The notes under the pieces: generated by a model | Told to the model about the DNA's origin: nothing | The model's input: only the letters and a program-made list of their open reading frames with translations | Databases searched by the model: none | Part shown: piece after piece, positions 27,197-35,472 of the stretch | Numbering within the stretch: the stretch's first letter is position 1 | How the letters are laid out: every line of letters begins with the position of its first letter | Source of the DNA: Tropicibacter alexandrii | GTDB lineage: Bacteria; Pseudomonadota; Alphaproteobacteria; Rhodobacterales; Rhodobacteraceae | Direction: 5' to 3' | Length of the DNA stretch: 64,000 nt | Assembly: GCF_003667315.2 (NCBI RefSeq) | Contig: NZ_RCTZ02000002.1 | Coordinates: 186,001-250,000 of the forward strand | Program-made: the position numbers and the translations under genes

Positions 27197-28425
27197 GTCA
27201 GCCCCGCCGCGTGCAGGATATCGGGCAGCCGCTTCTTGACCTTGAAGAACCCGGCCGTGGCATAAGGCCAGACCAGCGCGTCCCAATCGCGCTGCCATTC
27301 CGCGACCGTGATGCCGCGCGCCTCCAAGGCAGGGCGCGCCTGCGCCGTCCAATCGGCCAGAGGTCCGACGGTGACGTAGGGCAGGGCGATCTGGGACGCG
27401 CCTGCCGCGTGCACCCAATCGGCGAGGGCCTCGGGGGAACCGGCGTCGCGTTTCTCGGTGTCGATCGCCGCCCGCATGGCGGTGTCGGCCAGCGCGCCTT
27501 CCTCGAAGGCCGATATTGCAGCCGAGACCGGGCGCGGCGACCGCAAGGCGCTGCTGCGCAGCCGTGCCGCGACCCGGATGTCGAGCGCGGCCAAATCTGC
27601 GGGCCCGACCGAGCAGTCCTCCTCGGTCAGCAGGACCGCCGTCGGAACGCCCGTCTTGGGCGCCGTGACCGGGCGAAGCGGTTGCACCTCGGGCAGGCCC
27701 TCCGGCTCTTCGTCCATCAGCCCGGTGATGTCTTGGGCAAGGTCCTCTTCGAGTGGGGCAAAGCGCCCGCCGGTGAATTGCGCAATGTTCCAAGCGCGCG
27801 CCTCGTAGGGCTTGCCGCGCGTGTGCAGCCCCGCGACCCAGCGCCATGAACAGGTGTTCGACGCCGGATCGCCGTCGAGCAGATGCCGATAGAAGAAATC
27901 CGCGCCCAGCCGCCATGGCAGGCCCAGCGTGAATATCCAGATCGAGGCGAACCACATCCGCGCGTGATTGTGCAGATAGCCGGTGCACGTCAGTTCCTGC
28001 GCCCAAGCGTCGAAACAGGCAAGGCCGGTCTCGCCCGTTTCGGCGGCAGCGAGGCGCGCGGTCAGGTTGGGGTCATCGCTCAGGGCCGCAAGATCGGCTT
28101 TCAGCCCGGTTGCATAAGCGGTCCAGACCTGCGGGCGCCGCTCCAGCCAGCCCTTGAAATAGCCGCGCCAGAGCACCTCTTGGATGAACTTCGCGGACGG
28201 TTCGGCGCCATGGGCGGCGATGGCCGCCCCGATCACCTCGGGTTCGGTCACGAGGCGGCGGCGCAGGTATGGCGACAGGCGCGACACTGCATCATGCCGC
28301 CCGGGTCCGCGAACTTCGTTGCGCATGGTGGCATAATCGACGCCCATATGCGGCTGGAACGCCGCCATCCTCCGCAAACCTGCGGCGCGCGTGGCCAAGC
28401 CGAAATCGGGATCGTTCTGGGTCAT
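27193..28425 (-). CDS. Photolyase-like FAD protein, possibly with permuted domains
   Basis: A 410-residue protein. Residues about 30-245 are the FAD-binding half of a DNA photolyase/cryptochrome: RLSPYLRRRL, KFIQEVLWRGYF, CTGYLHNHARMWFAS and LLDGDPASNTCSWRWVAG. The usual N-terminal antenna-binding Rossmann domain is missing at that end. Instead residues about 255-400 (TAVLLTEEDCSVGPADL, then WVHAAGASQIALPYVTVGPLADW) look like an alpha/beta domain placed after the FAD domain. A light-driven repair or signalling role is inferred only. It is co-transcribed with the UbiB-type kinase. Confidence 0.8.
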   Translation of the reverse strand: MTQNDPDFGLATRAAGLRRMAAFQPHMGVDYATMRNEVRGPGRHDAVSRLSPYLRRRLVTEPEVIGAAIAAHGAEPSAKFIQEVLWRGYFKGWLERRPQVWTAYATGLKADLAALSDDPNLTARLAAAETGETGLACFDAWAQELTCTGYLHNHARMWFASIWIFTLGLPWRLGADFFYRHLLDGDPASNTCSWRWVAGLHTRGKPYEARAWNIAQFTGGRFAPLEEDLAQDITGLMDEEPEGLPEVQPLRPVTAPKTGVPTAVLLTEEDCSVGPADLAALDIRVAARLRSSALRSPRPVSAAISAFEEGALADTAMRAAIDTEKRDAGSPEALADWVHAAGASQIALPYVTVGPLADWTAQARPALEARGITVAEWQRDWDALVWPYATAGFFKVKKRLPDILHAAGLT

Positions 28426-28479
28426 GCGCGGGAGATGATCCGGCCCGCCGCCGTGTCAATGCCCGCCGAACGCGGCGCG

Positions 28480-28782
28480 TCAGTCTCCGGTCAGGTAATC
28501 GTCCGAGACATAGCCCACGATGGCGGGGGCATCCGCCAGCGCCACCCGGCACCACCGCTGGCCAAGCTCCGTGACGCAGTCGCGGCGGATCAGCCTCGTC
28601 CCGTCGGGCAAACCAAGGATCACCTTGAAGCCAAGGCCCGGTCCGGCCCGCAGCTTGAGCAGGTCGTCAGACCCGACATTCTGGACCGTGGTGCGGCCAA
28701 AGGTCGGGCCAACGGGGCCGGTGCCGCAGGCCGCGACAAGCGACAGGGCAAGAAGGGCAGGCAGGCAAGTGGTCTTCATCAT
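28480..28782 (-). CDS. Small SH3-domain lipoprotein
   Basis: A 100-residue protein with a lipoprotein signal (LSLVAAC, lipid-modified Cys at about residue 19). It is followed by a bacterial SH3 domain (LLKLRAGPGLGFKVILGLPDGTRLIRRDC, read in parts, then WCRVALADAPAIVGYVSDDYL). Such domains bind peptidoglycan or protein partners in the periplasm. It lies upstream of the photolyase-like gene on the same strand, 54 bases away. No specific function is known. Confidence 0.82.
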   Translation of the reverse strand: MMKTTCLPALLALSLVAACGTGPVGPTFGRTTVQNVGSDDLLKLRAGPGLGFKVILGLPDGTRLIRRDCVTELGQRWCRVALADAPAIVGYVSDDYLTGD

Positions 28783-28929
28783 CCGCGCTTTCTGAGTGTG
28801 TGGCCTGTTTGACGGGTTTCACGCGGTGTTTCAACCACATCGACCAACGGCGGAAAACCCTCGCACATCCCCGCGAACCGGGCCGCCCAAGACCCAAGCC
28901 AAGCCATGTCCATTGGCCCCTTTGAGGCG

Positions 28930-29775
28930 TCAGACCTCGCCCATGCGTTCGTTGGCTTCGTCGATCTGGCGGAGCCGCCGCCGCGCCTCGCTTCCGGCCT
29001 TCAGCGTCGTTTGCGTGACGATCCGGTGGCAGATATTGACGACGGCGGCATGGTTGAATTGCGGGCTCGAGGTCTCGATGCGGCATCGGACGTGCCAGCG
29101 GGCGCGGCTGTCGGGCGCACAGCCGTCATCGGTGATCAGGGCAAGCGGTACACCCATCCGGTCGAATTCGGCGATCAGCGGCTCGGTATTCGCGGCCCGG
29201 CGACGCAGCGCCACGAGGATGACAAGATCATCCGCCGTCATTTCGGCGGTGTATTCGCCAAGGCTTTCGCCCGCCTGCGGGATCGCCGTGGCGGCGGGGA
29301 TCACCTTGAGCAATTGCCAATACAGATAATCGGCGAAGACCCGGCTGATCCGATAGCCGACAAGCCAGACCCGGCGAGCCTTCAGGATGGCATCGGCGAG
29401 CGCGTCGAGCTCTTCGGGGGCGATGCGGTCTAGCGTCCACGCGATGTTCGCCATCTCTTCGCTCAGGGTTTCGGGCAGGGTGGCCGGACCGGCATGGGCG
29501 ATGAAGTGCCGCGATCCTGTCTGCCGTTCGTCACGCGCGGCGCGGCGGGCGGTTTCGTAATTCTCGAAGCCGATCCGGCGGACGAAGCGCGACACCGTCG
29601 CCTTTGACACGCCACTGAGCCGCGCCAGTTCCTGCGCGTCGTAAGAGGCAAGATCGCCGGGGAAATCGAGCAGAAAGGCACCAAGCTTGCGTTCGGCGCG
29701 GTGCAAATCCGGCAGGGCATCGCGAATGCGCGATAGAAAGGAGGCCGGGCTTTTTTCGTGAAACTGTGGTTCCAT
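28930..29775 (-). CDS. MurR/RpiR-family transcriptional regulator
   Basis: A 281-residue regulator. The N-terminal HTH_6 domain (residues about 10-85: LARLSGVSKATVSRFVRRIGF) precedes a SIS sugar-phosphate-binding domain (about 115-245: ARRVWLVGYRISRVFADYLYWQL, then DDLVILVALRRRAANT). It is divergent from the tripartite tricarboxylate operon. Three matching palindromes lie in the region between, so it is the probable regulator of that operon. The start at 29775 is the first Met giving normal HTH spacing; its ribosome site is weak. Confidence 0.88.
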   Translation of the reverse strand: MEPQFHEKSPASFLSRIRDALPDLHRAERKLGAFLLDFPGDLASYDAQELARLSGVSKATVSRFVRRIGFENYETARRAARDERQTGSRHFIAHAGPATLPETLSEEMANIAWTLDRIAPEELDALADAILKARRVWLVGYRISRVFADYLYWQLLKVIPAATAIPQAGESLGEYTAEMTADDLVILVALRRRAANTEPLIAEFDRMGVPLALITDDGCAPDSRARWHVRCRIETSSPQFNHAAVVNICHRIVTQTTLKAGSEARRRLRQIDEANERMGEV

Positions 29776-29939
29776 GTCCGCACGCTGCGCCAAGCCGCGC
29801 GGCTTGGCAAGGCTTGGGCCGGGATTCGCTGTCTTGTTCGGCGGAACGCGGCAGAGAATGCCCGGAAATAGGCGGATATCGCGACTCGCTGCTGCATGTG
29901 TCACGGGCTTGGGGCGGCGCAATTGCACAGTAAATGAAC

Positions 29940-30023
29940 GAAATCATGATTTCTGGCGGTTAACTTCGCGAAACGAGAGTTTCATTCTTGGTGGTAGGTG
30001 CAGGCATGTGAAACCCTGATTTC
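29940..30023. promoter_or_regulatory. Three RpiR-type palindromic operators
   Basis: Three 14-bp palindromes share the form GAAA-Y-N4-R-TTTC. They are GAAATCATGATTTC (29940-29953), GAAACGAGAGTTTC (29970-29983) and GAAACCCTGATTTC (30010-30023). They start 30 and 40 bases apart, close to whole helical turns. The last lies 22 bases before the tctC start codon, where binding would block transcription. Confidence 0.72.
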
Positions 30024-30045
30024 ATACAACAGAGAGGACACCCCG

Positions 30046-31008
30046 ATGCTTCGCAGAACGCTTTTGACCACCGCAATCGCCACTCTTGCCGTCGGAGCGC
30101 TGCCCGCGGTCGCGCAGACCGACTGGCCCGAACGTCCCGTCCGGATCATCGTGTCTTTCCCGCCGGGCGGCTCGTCCGACCTCGTGGCGCGGCTTTTGTC
30201 GGAAAAGCTGTCGGCCAGCCTCGGCCAGCAATTCGTGGTCGAGAACAAGCCCGGCGCCGCTGGCACCGTCGCGGCTTCGGCACTGCAACAGGCCGAACCG
30301 GATGGCTACACCCTGATGCTGTCGAACCTGACGCCCTTCAACGTGGCGCCGATCCGCTTTCCCGACACGCCCTATGATCCGATCGCGGATTTCGACCACA
30401 TCACCTATATCGGCACCGTGCATTTGGGTCTGTTTGCCGGGCCGTCCGTCGGGGTCACCACCCTTGCCGAGGTCATCGACTTGGCCAAGGCGGACCCCGG
30501 CAAGTATGAATACGGAAGCTCCGGCGTCGGGTCATGGGGCCATATCATCGCCGAGCAGTTTCAGGACGAGACCGGCACGGAGCTGTTCCACATCCCCTAC
30601 AAGGGCTCCGGCCCGATGCGGCTCGATTTCATGGGCGGCGTGGTGCCGATGATCTTCGACGCGGTGCCGCAGAACCTGCCCGCCGTCGAAGAGGGGACGG
30701 CCATTCCGCTGGCTGTTTCGGCGCGCGAGCGCATCGCATCGCTGCCCGATGTGCCGACCTTCACCGAAGCAGGCTTTGACATCGTGGCTGAGAACTGGCT
30801 GGGCGTCAGCGCCCCGGCGGGCGTTCCCGATGATATCAAGGCCAAGCTCGACACCGCCCTGACCGAGGCGATGCAAAGCGCCGACGTGATGGCGCAGTTC
30901 GACACTTGGGGCCTGATCCGGGAGCCCAAATCCAGCAAAGACTTTGCGGAATACGTGGCCGCGCAATTGTCCACATGGACGCCGCTGGTCGAGGCCGCGA
31001 CGCAATGA
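30046..31008 (+). CDS. tctC: Tripartite tricarboxylate transporter substrate-binding protein (TctC family)
   Basis: A 320-residue periplasmic protein with the signal peptide MLRRTLLTTAIATLAVGALPAVAQ. It shows the TctC/Bug fold: WPERPVRIIVSFPPGGSSDLVARLL, VENKPGAAGTVAA, GSSGVGSWGHI and IPYKGSGPM, read in parts. The start at 30046 is preceded by GAGAGGA. Bug-type proteins bind carboxylates and many other small acids, and the ligand here is unknown. It is the first gene of a four-gene operon and overlaps the next by ATGA. Confidence 0.92.
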   Translation: MLRRTLLTTAIATLAVGALPAVAQTDWPERPVRIIVSFPPGGSSDLVARLLSEKLSASLGQQFVVENKPGAAGTVAASALQQAEPDGYTLMLSNLTPFNVAPIRFPDTPYDPIADFDHITYIGTVHLGLFAGPSVGVTTLAEVIDLAKADPGKYEYGSSGVGSWGHIIAEQFQDETGTELFHIPYKGSGPMRLDFMGGVVPMIFDAVPQNLPAVEEGTAIPLAVSARERIASLPDVPTFTEAGFDIVAENWLGVSAPAGVPDDIKAKLDTALTEAMQSADVMAQFDTWGLIREPKSSKDFAEYVAAQLSTWTPLVEAATQ

Positions 31009-31943
31009 GCGGCCCCATGAAGATCGCCGTTTTCTTCGTCGGCGAGGTGCAGGACGCGGGCTTCAACGCCAGCGCCCTCGCCGGGGCGGAACGCGCCGGG
31101 CAGTCGCCGGGCGTCGCGATCACCCTCGTTTCTGGCGTGCGCTACGATCAGGACGAGATCCGCGCCCGCCTCGCCGAGGTTGTCCCTGAGGTCGACGGTC
31201 TGGTGTTCATCGGCGGTCAGGGCAACATCGCCACGCCCGAGATCGCCGCGCGCTACCCCGACAAGCGGTTCGCCATCGTGCAAGGGCAGAAGACCGGCCC
31301 CAATCTGGCCAGCTACGACGTGCGGCAAGAGGACTCGGCCTATCTGGCCGGGGTGCTGGCGGCGCATCTGACGCTCACGGGCACGGTGGGCCACCTGTCC
31401 GGTCACCGCGTCAGGCCGGGTCTCAAGGGGCGCGCGGCCTTTGTGGCGGGCGTGGCCCATGCGGCACCCGATGTCGCCGTGCTGACCGGGTTCTGCGGCA
31501 CGCAGGACGACAGCCAAGTGACCCGCGCTTGGGCAGAGGCCGAAATCAAGGCCGGCGCGGATGTGATCTTTACCATGCTCAATGACGCGCGGCGCGGCGC
31601 GATCGAGGCGTGCCGCGCCGGTGGTGCCCGTCAGATCGGCAACGCGCTGGACTGGGTGGCCCGCGATCCGGAGGTCTTCGTCGCCTCCGCCATGGCGCGG
31701 ATCGACATCGGCGTCGAACGCGCCATCGCCGATATGGCGGCGGGACACGTGCCCGGCGATATCGTCGAGTTCGGTCTGGCGGACGGGGATGCCGTCTCGT
31801 TGCGCATGGGGGAGGATGTGCCCGAGGCCGCCGCCGCCGCTGTCGCTTCAGCCGCCGAGGATATCCGGGCCGGTCGCATCACGGTGCCGGACACCTATGA
31901 CGGGGCAGAGTTCCAGCCGGACGCAGCGCTATGCGACGACTGA
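31005..31943 (+). CDS. BMP-family protein without signal peptide
   Basis: A 312-residue protein of the basic membrane protein (Med/BmpA) fold: MKIAVFFVGEVQDAGFNASALAGAERA, DGLVFIGGQGN, RQEDSAYLAGVLAAHLTLTGTVGHLSG and GADVIFTMLNDARRGAIEAC, read in parts. Relatives are exported lipoproteins that bind nucleosides for ABC import. This one begins directly with the first beta strand and has no signal peptide or lipobox. It is wedged between tctC and tctB with overlaps on both sides. It may be a cytoplasmic ligand-binding or enzymatic protein of the pathway. Confidence 0.8.
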   Translation: MSGPMKIAVFFVGEVQDAGFNASALAGAERAGQSPGVAITLVSGVRYDQDEIRARLAEVVPEVDGLVFIGGQGNIATPEIAARYPDKRFAIVQGQKTGPNLASYDVRQEDSAYLAGVLAAHLTLTGTVGHLSGHRVRPGLKGRAAFVAGVAHAAPDVAVLTGFCGTQDDSQVTRAWAEAEIKAGADVIFTMLNDARRGAIEACRAGGARQIGNALDWVARDPEVFVASAMARIDIGVERAIADMAAGHVPGDIVEFGLADGDAVSLRMGEDVPEAAAAAVASAAEDIRAGRITVPDTYDGAEFQPDAALCDD

Positions 31944-32371
31944 CCAGCCATCTCGGCCCGCTGATCATGCTGGCGGCGGGGCTGTTCTTTGCCTTGGGCG
32001 CGCTGACCTCGCTCGATCTGGGATCGTTCCGGCGCATGGGGCCGGGGGCGTTCCCCTTGTTGGTGGGCGGGCTGTTGTGCCTTTTGGCGCTGATCGGGCT
32101 GATGCAGAACCTGCGCGCGCCTATGGCGGTGGACCGCGCCGATCCGATGGCCGTGCTGGGGGTGTTCGGCGGCGTGGCGGCCTTTGCCTTTTTCACGCCG
32201 CTGACAGGGGTGCTGCCCGCCACCGCCGTCGCCGTGCTGATCACCGGGTCGGTCATCGACGGCTTTCGTTGGTCGCACCGGATCGCGCTGGCGGTCGGCG
32301 TTTCTGCCGGGGTCTGGCTGATCTTCGTGCAAGGTCTCGGCATTCCCTTCATTGCGATCCGGGGGCTTTGA
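31931..32371 (+). CDS. tctB: Tripartite tricarboxylate transporter small permease (TctB family)
   Basis: A 146-residue membrane protein with four hydrophobic helices. The phrase GSFRRMGPGAFPLLVGGLL is characteristic of TctB. It overlaps the BMP-family gene by 13 bases and is followed after one base by tctA. It pairs with TctA to form the membrane complex. Confidence 0.9.
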   Translation: MRRLTSHLGPLIMLAAGLFFALGALTSLDLGSFRRMGPGAFPLLVGGLLCLLALIGLMQNLRAPMAVDRADPMAVLGVFGGVAAFAFFTPLTGVLPATAVAVLITGSVIDGFRWSHRIALAVGVSAGVWLIFVQGLGIPFIAIRGL

Positions 32372-32372
32372 G

Positions 32373-33890
32373 ATGGAGTTGCTCGACAACCTGATGCTGG
32401 GTCTGGCCACCGCGGCCACGTTCCAGAACCTGATGTATTGTTTCGTCGGGGTGTTCCTTGGCACCTTCATCGGCGTGCTGCCCGGCGTCGGCCCGCTGGC
32501 CGCCGTGGCCATGCTGCTGCCAGTGTCGTTCTACCTGCCGCCCGAGACCGCGCTGGTGATGCTGGCCGGTGTCTATTACGGCGCAGAATATGGCGGCTCC
32601 GTCGCGTCGATCCTGCTGAACATCCCCGGCACGCCCTCGGCCTCCGTCACCTGTCTTGACGGCTACCCGATGGCGCAACAAGGCCGCGCGGGCGTGGCCC
32701 TGTTCGCGACCGCCATGGCGTCGATGGCCGGCGCGCTGTTCGGCGTGGTGGTGATGATCCTGCTGTCACCGCGACTGGCGGAATTTGCCTTGCTGTTCCA
32801 GCCTGCCGAGTATTTCTCGGTCATGGTGCTCGGGTTGGTGGCGGCCTCCATCGTCAGTTCGTCCGGCGCGGTGCGCGGCCTGATGATGGTGTGCCTCGGC
32901 ATCCTGCTGGGCACGATCGGCGTCGATGTGAATTCAGGCGAGACGCGGTTCACAGGCGGCATCCCCCAGCTGCGCGACGGCGTGTCGCTGGTCGTCGTCG
33001 CCATGGGCCTGTTCGGCATATCCGAGGTCATGGTGTCCTTGCGTGGCGCAACGCAAAGCTATGCCGGCGCAGGGCTGACCGGCAGCATGTTCCCGAGCCT
33101 ATCGGAATGGCGGCGGAGCGCAATGCCCGCGCTGCGCGGCTCGGCCGTGGGCAGCTTTTTCGGCACGCTGCCCGGGACCGGGCAGACCGTTGGCAGTTTC
33201 GTCAGTTACGCGCTGGAGAAGCGGATCAACCGCAACCGCGCGCAGTTTGGCAAGGGCGCGATAGAGGGCGTCGTGGTGCCGGAAGCGGCCAACAACGCCG
33301 CTGCGCAGACCGCCTTCATCCCGACGCTGACGCTGGGGATACCCGGCTCCACGACCATGGCGTTGATGCTGGGCGCGCTGATGATCCACGGTATCACCCC
33401 GGGGCCGCGCCTGATCGCAGATCACCCGGAGCTGTTCTGGGGGCTCGTCGTCAGCTTTGTCTTTGGCAACATTTTCCTGCTGATCCTGAACATCCCGCTG
33501 ATCGGGATCTGGGTCAGGCTGCTGCGTGTGCCCCACCATTACCTTTACCCGACGGTGATCGTGCTGATCTGCGTAGGCGTCTATTCGATTTCTAACTCGC
33601 TGATGGATGTCTGGGCGACGCTGGTTTTCGGGGTGATCGGTTACGTCCTGCGGCTGTTTCGGTTCGAGCCCGCGCCCCTGCTGATCGGCTTCGTGCTTGG
33701 GCCGATGATGGAAGAGTTCTTTCGCCGGGCCATGCTGCTGTCGAGGGGCGACCCGGGTGTTTTCGTGACGCGCCCGGGCAGCGCGGCGCTGCTGCTGGCG
33801 GCGTTGCTCCTGCTGGTAGCCTCACTGATCCCTTGGAAGCGATGGCTGATGCGGGGCAGGGACGCGGCAGAATTGAAAGACGGCCTCTAG
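32373..33890 (+). CDS. tctA: Tripartite tricarboxylate transporter large permease (TctA family)
   Basis: A 505-residue membrane protein with about 12 helices. Family signatures are GVFLGTFIGVLPGVGPLAAVAMLLP, GVYYGAEYGGSVASILLNIPGTPS and GVVVPEAANNAAAQTAFIPTLTLGIPGSTTMALMLGALMIHGI, read in parts. It is the ion-coupled channel subunit and the last gene of the operon. The ATG at 32373 was chosen because it follows the tctB stop directly. Confidence 0.95.
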   Translation: MELLDNLMLGLATAATFQNLMYCFVGVFLGTFIGVLPGVGPLAAVAMLLPVSFYLPPETALVMLAGVYYGAEYGGSVASILLNIPGTPSASVTCLDGYPMAQQGRAGVALFATAMASMAGALFGVVVMILLSPRLAEFALLFQPAEYFSVMVLGLVAASIVSSSGAVRGLMMVCLGILLGTIGVDVNSGETRFTGGIPQLRDGVSLVVVAMGLFGISEVMVSLRGATQSYAGAGLTGSMFPSLSEWRRSAMPALRGSAVGSFFGTLPGTGQTVGSFVSYALEKRINRNRAQFGKGAIEGVVVPEAANNAAAQTAFIPTLTLGIPGSTTMALMLGALMIHGITPGPRLIADHPELFWGLVVSFVFGNIFLLILNIPLIGIWVRLLRVPHHYLYPTVIVLICVGVYSISNSLMDVWATLVFGVIGYVLRLFRFEPAPLLIGFVLGPMMEEFFRRAMLLSRGDPGVFVTRPGSAALLLAALLLLVASLIPWKRWLMRGRDAAELKDGL

Positions 33891-33951
33891 GCGTTCGGAC
33901 CCATTGCCCCCAAGGCCAAGGCACAGGGTGCTTCCCGTATGCGGCCGATCG

Positions 33952-34238
33952 TCATGAGAACGGGCCACCGTGATCGCCCCGCCAGAACAGGCCGCGCAGT
34001 GCGTCTATCCGGTACGGTCAAACTCGTCTGCATCTCTCTCTTCGGGTTTGAGCCCAGCAGGAGCCCGTTGAGCCGGGTGCCCTGCACGCCTTCGCCCGCC
34101 GGGCTTGTGACATGCAGGATCGCGCTTGCCTTGCCGGTATCGCAGGCGCAGCAGGCCCGTGTTCGGCACACCGGTCATCTGTGACAGTGCCTTGCGCGAC
34201 CAGTCGCTCAGGATGGGAAGGGCAGTAGCGTCAATCAT
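33952..34238 (-). pseudogene. Degraded remnant at the end of the glycan operon
   Basis: An ATG at 34238 overlaps the end of the upstream phosphotransferase gene by eight bases, as for a real operon member. The frame reads plausibly (MIDATALPILSDWSRKALSQ, then RLRYRQGK) but sense then continues in a second frame (ILHVTSPAGEGVQGTRLNG). It continues again in a third frame (RIDALRGLFWRGDHGGPFS), ending in TGA at 33952. Two frameshifts are therefore likely. The LRYRxGK phrase recalls the N-lobe of APH-type phosphotransferases, but identity is uncertain. Nothing else was found between tctA and this remnant. Confidence 0.5.
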
Positions 34239-35472
34239 GGGGGATCAGAGCCTCGGCCTGCAAAGCTGCCTGTTGGGGATTGGGCATGTCCGTGAAGGCG
34301 TAGATCATACACAGCCGGAGCAGCGCGGCGCGACGCCAGAGCCGCAAGTCGCGCTCAGGGACATGGCGCATGGCATTTCTTATCACGGTCTCGAACGCGG
34401 CGCGCGGGCGTCCGGTCGTGACCTTCATCAGAAAGAGGTGCGCCATCAGGTTGCCTGCATCCATCGCTGGATGGCCCAGACAGAGTGTGTCGAAGTCCAG
34501 CAAACCCGCACGCGGCCCGTCGAGCAGGATCTGCTTTTCATGCAAATCGCGATGACAAGGCACGGCTTGGGTTAGGATTTTCTCAAGCGCTGTGCAGACG
34601 ATATTGAGGGCTTTGGCCAGGGCCGCGGCGCGGTCGGGAAAGACTTGCGCCAGACGGTCAAGCCAAACCCGCAAGAGCGCCGCCTCGGCCGCACCTCCAT
34701 GTTCCGGCAGGTCGGCAAGTTGCAGGTCTTGCAGGCGGTTCAGGGCCCGTTCGATGGCGTGGCATGCCCGAAACCCCTCACAGCCCTCGAAGGACGGGGC
34801 AGTGCCCGGCAGTGCGGCAAACAGCGCAACGCCCATCTCGGGCATCTGGCCAAGCGGTTTCGGGATGCGCAGCGCCGAGTCCTCCTTCAACACGGACCAC
34901 AGGAGTTGATGCCTTGAATAGGCGCGCGGGCCCGAGCTGCTCTTGTCCGTGCGCAAACGGGCATAGCGCACGCGTCCATCGGCACCCTCGCAGCGCAGCA
35001 CGGCGCGTTTGCCCAATCGGTGCGCCATCAGCGTCACGGTCACGGACCCTGGGTCATTTCCTTCGATCGTGGCAATCAGCGCACGGGCCTCCGCCGGATC
35101 GTGCAGCAGGCGCAAGCCCGGCAGCCGTGCGTCCAGTCCCGGGCGCCGCAGCACCAATCCCGACGCCGGGTCAGCCAGAACCGATCCAAGATCCAGCGCC
35201 CCGCCCAGACCGCGCCGCGACTTACCCAGACTGGCGCGCAGGCGCTCTGCCTCTGCCTCGCAGTCGGCACCGTGATGCTCAGCCAAGATCACGGCATCCT
35301 CCTGCGCATAGACCAACTGAAGCGGGCGGCGATCCGACACCAGTACCCGCTGCAAACGTGGACGACTCGATAGGCCGGAGACTTTGGTCACGGCATCGAA
35401 AGACGGACCGGTCGCCAGTAGCGCAGCAAGCACTGCGCCGGGGTCTTTGACGAGTTTCGTGTGCCGGGTCAT
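34231..35472 (-). CDS. APH-family phosphotransferase
   Basis: A 413-residue protein. The C-terminal half is an APH/choline-kinase-like fold with the catalytic loop VPCHRDLHEKQILL and the metal-binding segment GLLDFDTLCLGHPAMDAGNLMAHL. The N-terminal 150 residues are divergent. In a cluster of glycosyltransferases and an exporter it probably phosphorylates a sugar or glycolipid rather than an antibiotic. It overlaps the ABC exporter gene upstream by ATGA and continues the minus-strand operon. Confidence 0.82.
   Translation of the reverse strand: MTRHTKLVKDPGAVLAALLATGPSFDAVTKVSGLSSRPRLQRVLVSDRRPLQLVYAQEDAVILAEHHGADCEAEAERLRASLGKSRRGLGGALDLGSVLADPASGLVLRRPGLDARLPGLRLLHDPAEARALIATIEGNDPGSVTVTLMAHRLGKRAVLRCEGADGRVRYARLRTDKSSSGPRAYSRHQLLWSVLKEDSALRIPKPLGQMPEMGVALFAALPGTAPSFEGCEGFRACHAIERALNRLQDLQLADLPEHGGAAEAALLRVWLDRLAQVFPDRAAALAKALNIVCTALEKILTQAVPCHRDLHEKQILLDGPRAGLLDFDTLCLGHPAMDAGNLMAHLFLMKVTTGRPRAAFETVIRNAMRHVPERDLRLWRRAALLRLCMIYAFTDMPNPQQAALQAEALIPHD

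Noticed and set aside
34231-35472. Aminoglycoside resistance gene
   Set aside because: The APH fold is present, but the context is glycosyltransferases and an exporter and the N-terminal half is unlike resistance enzymes.
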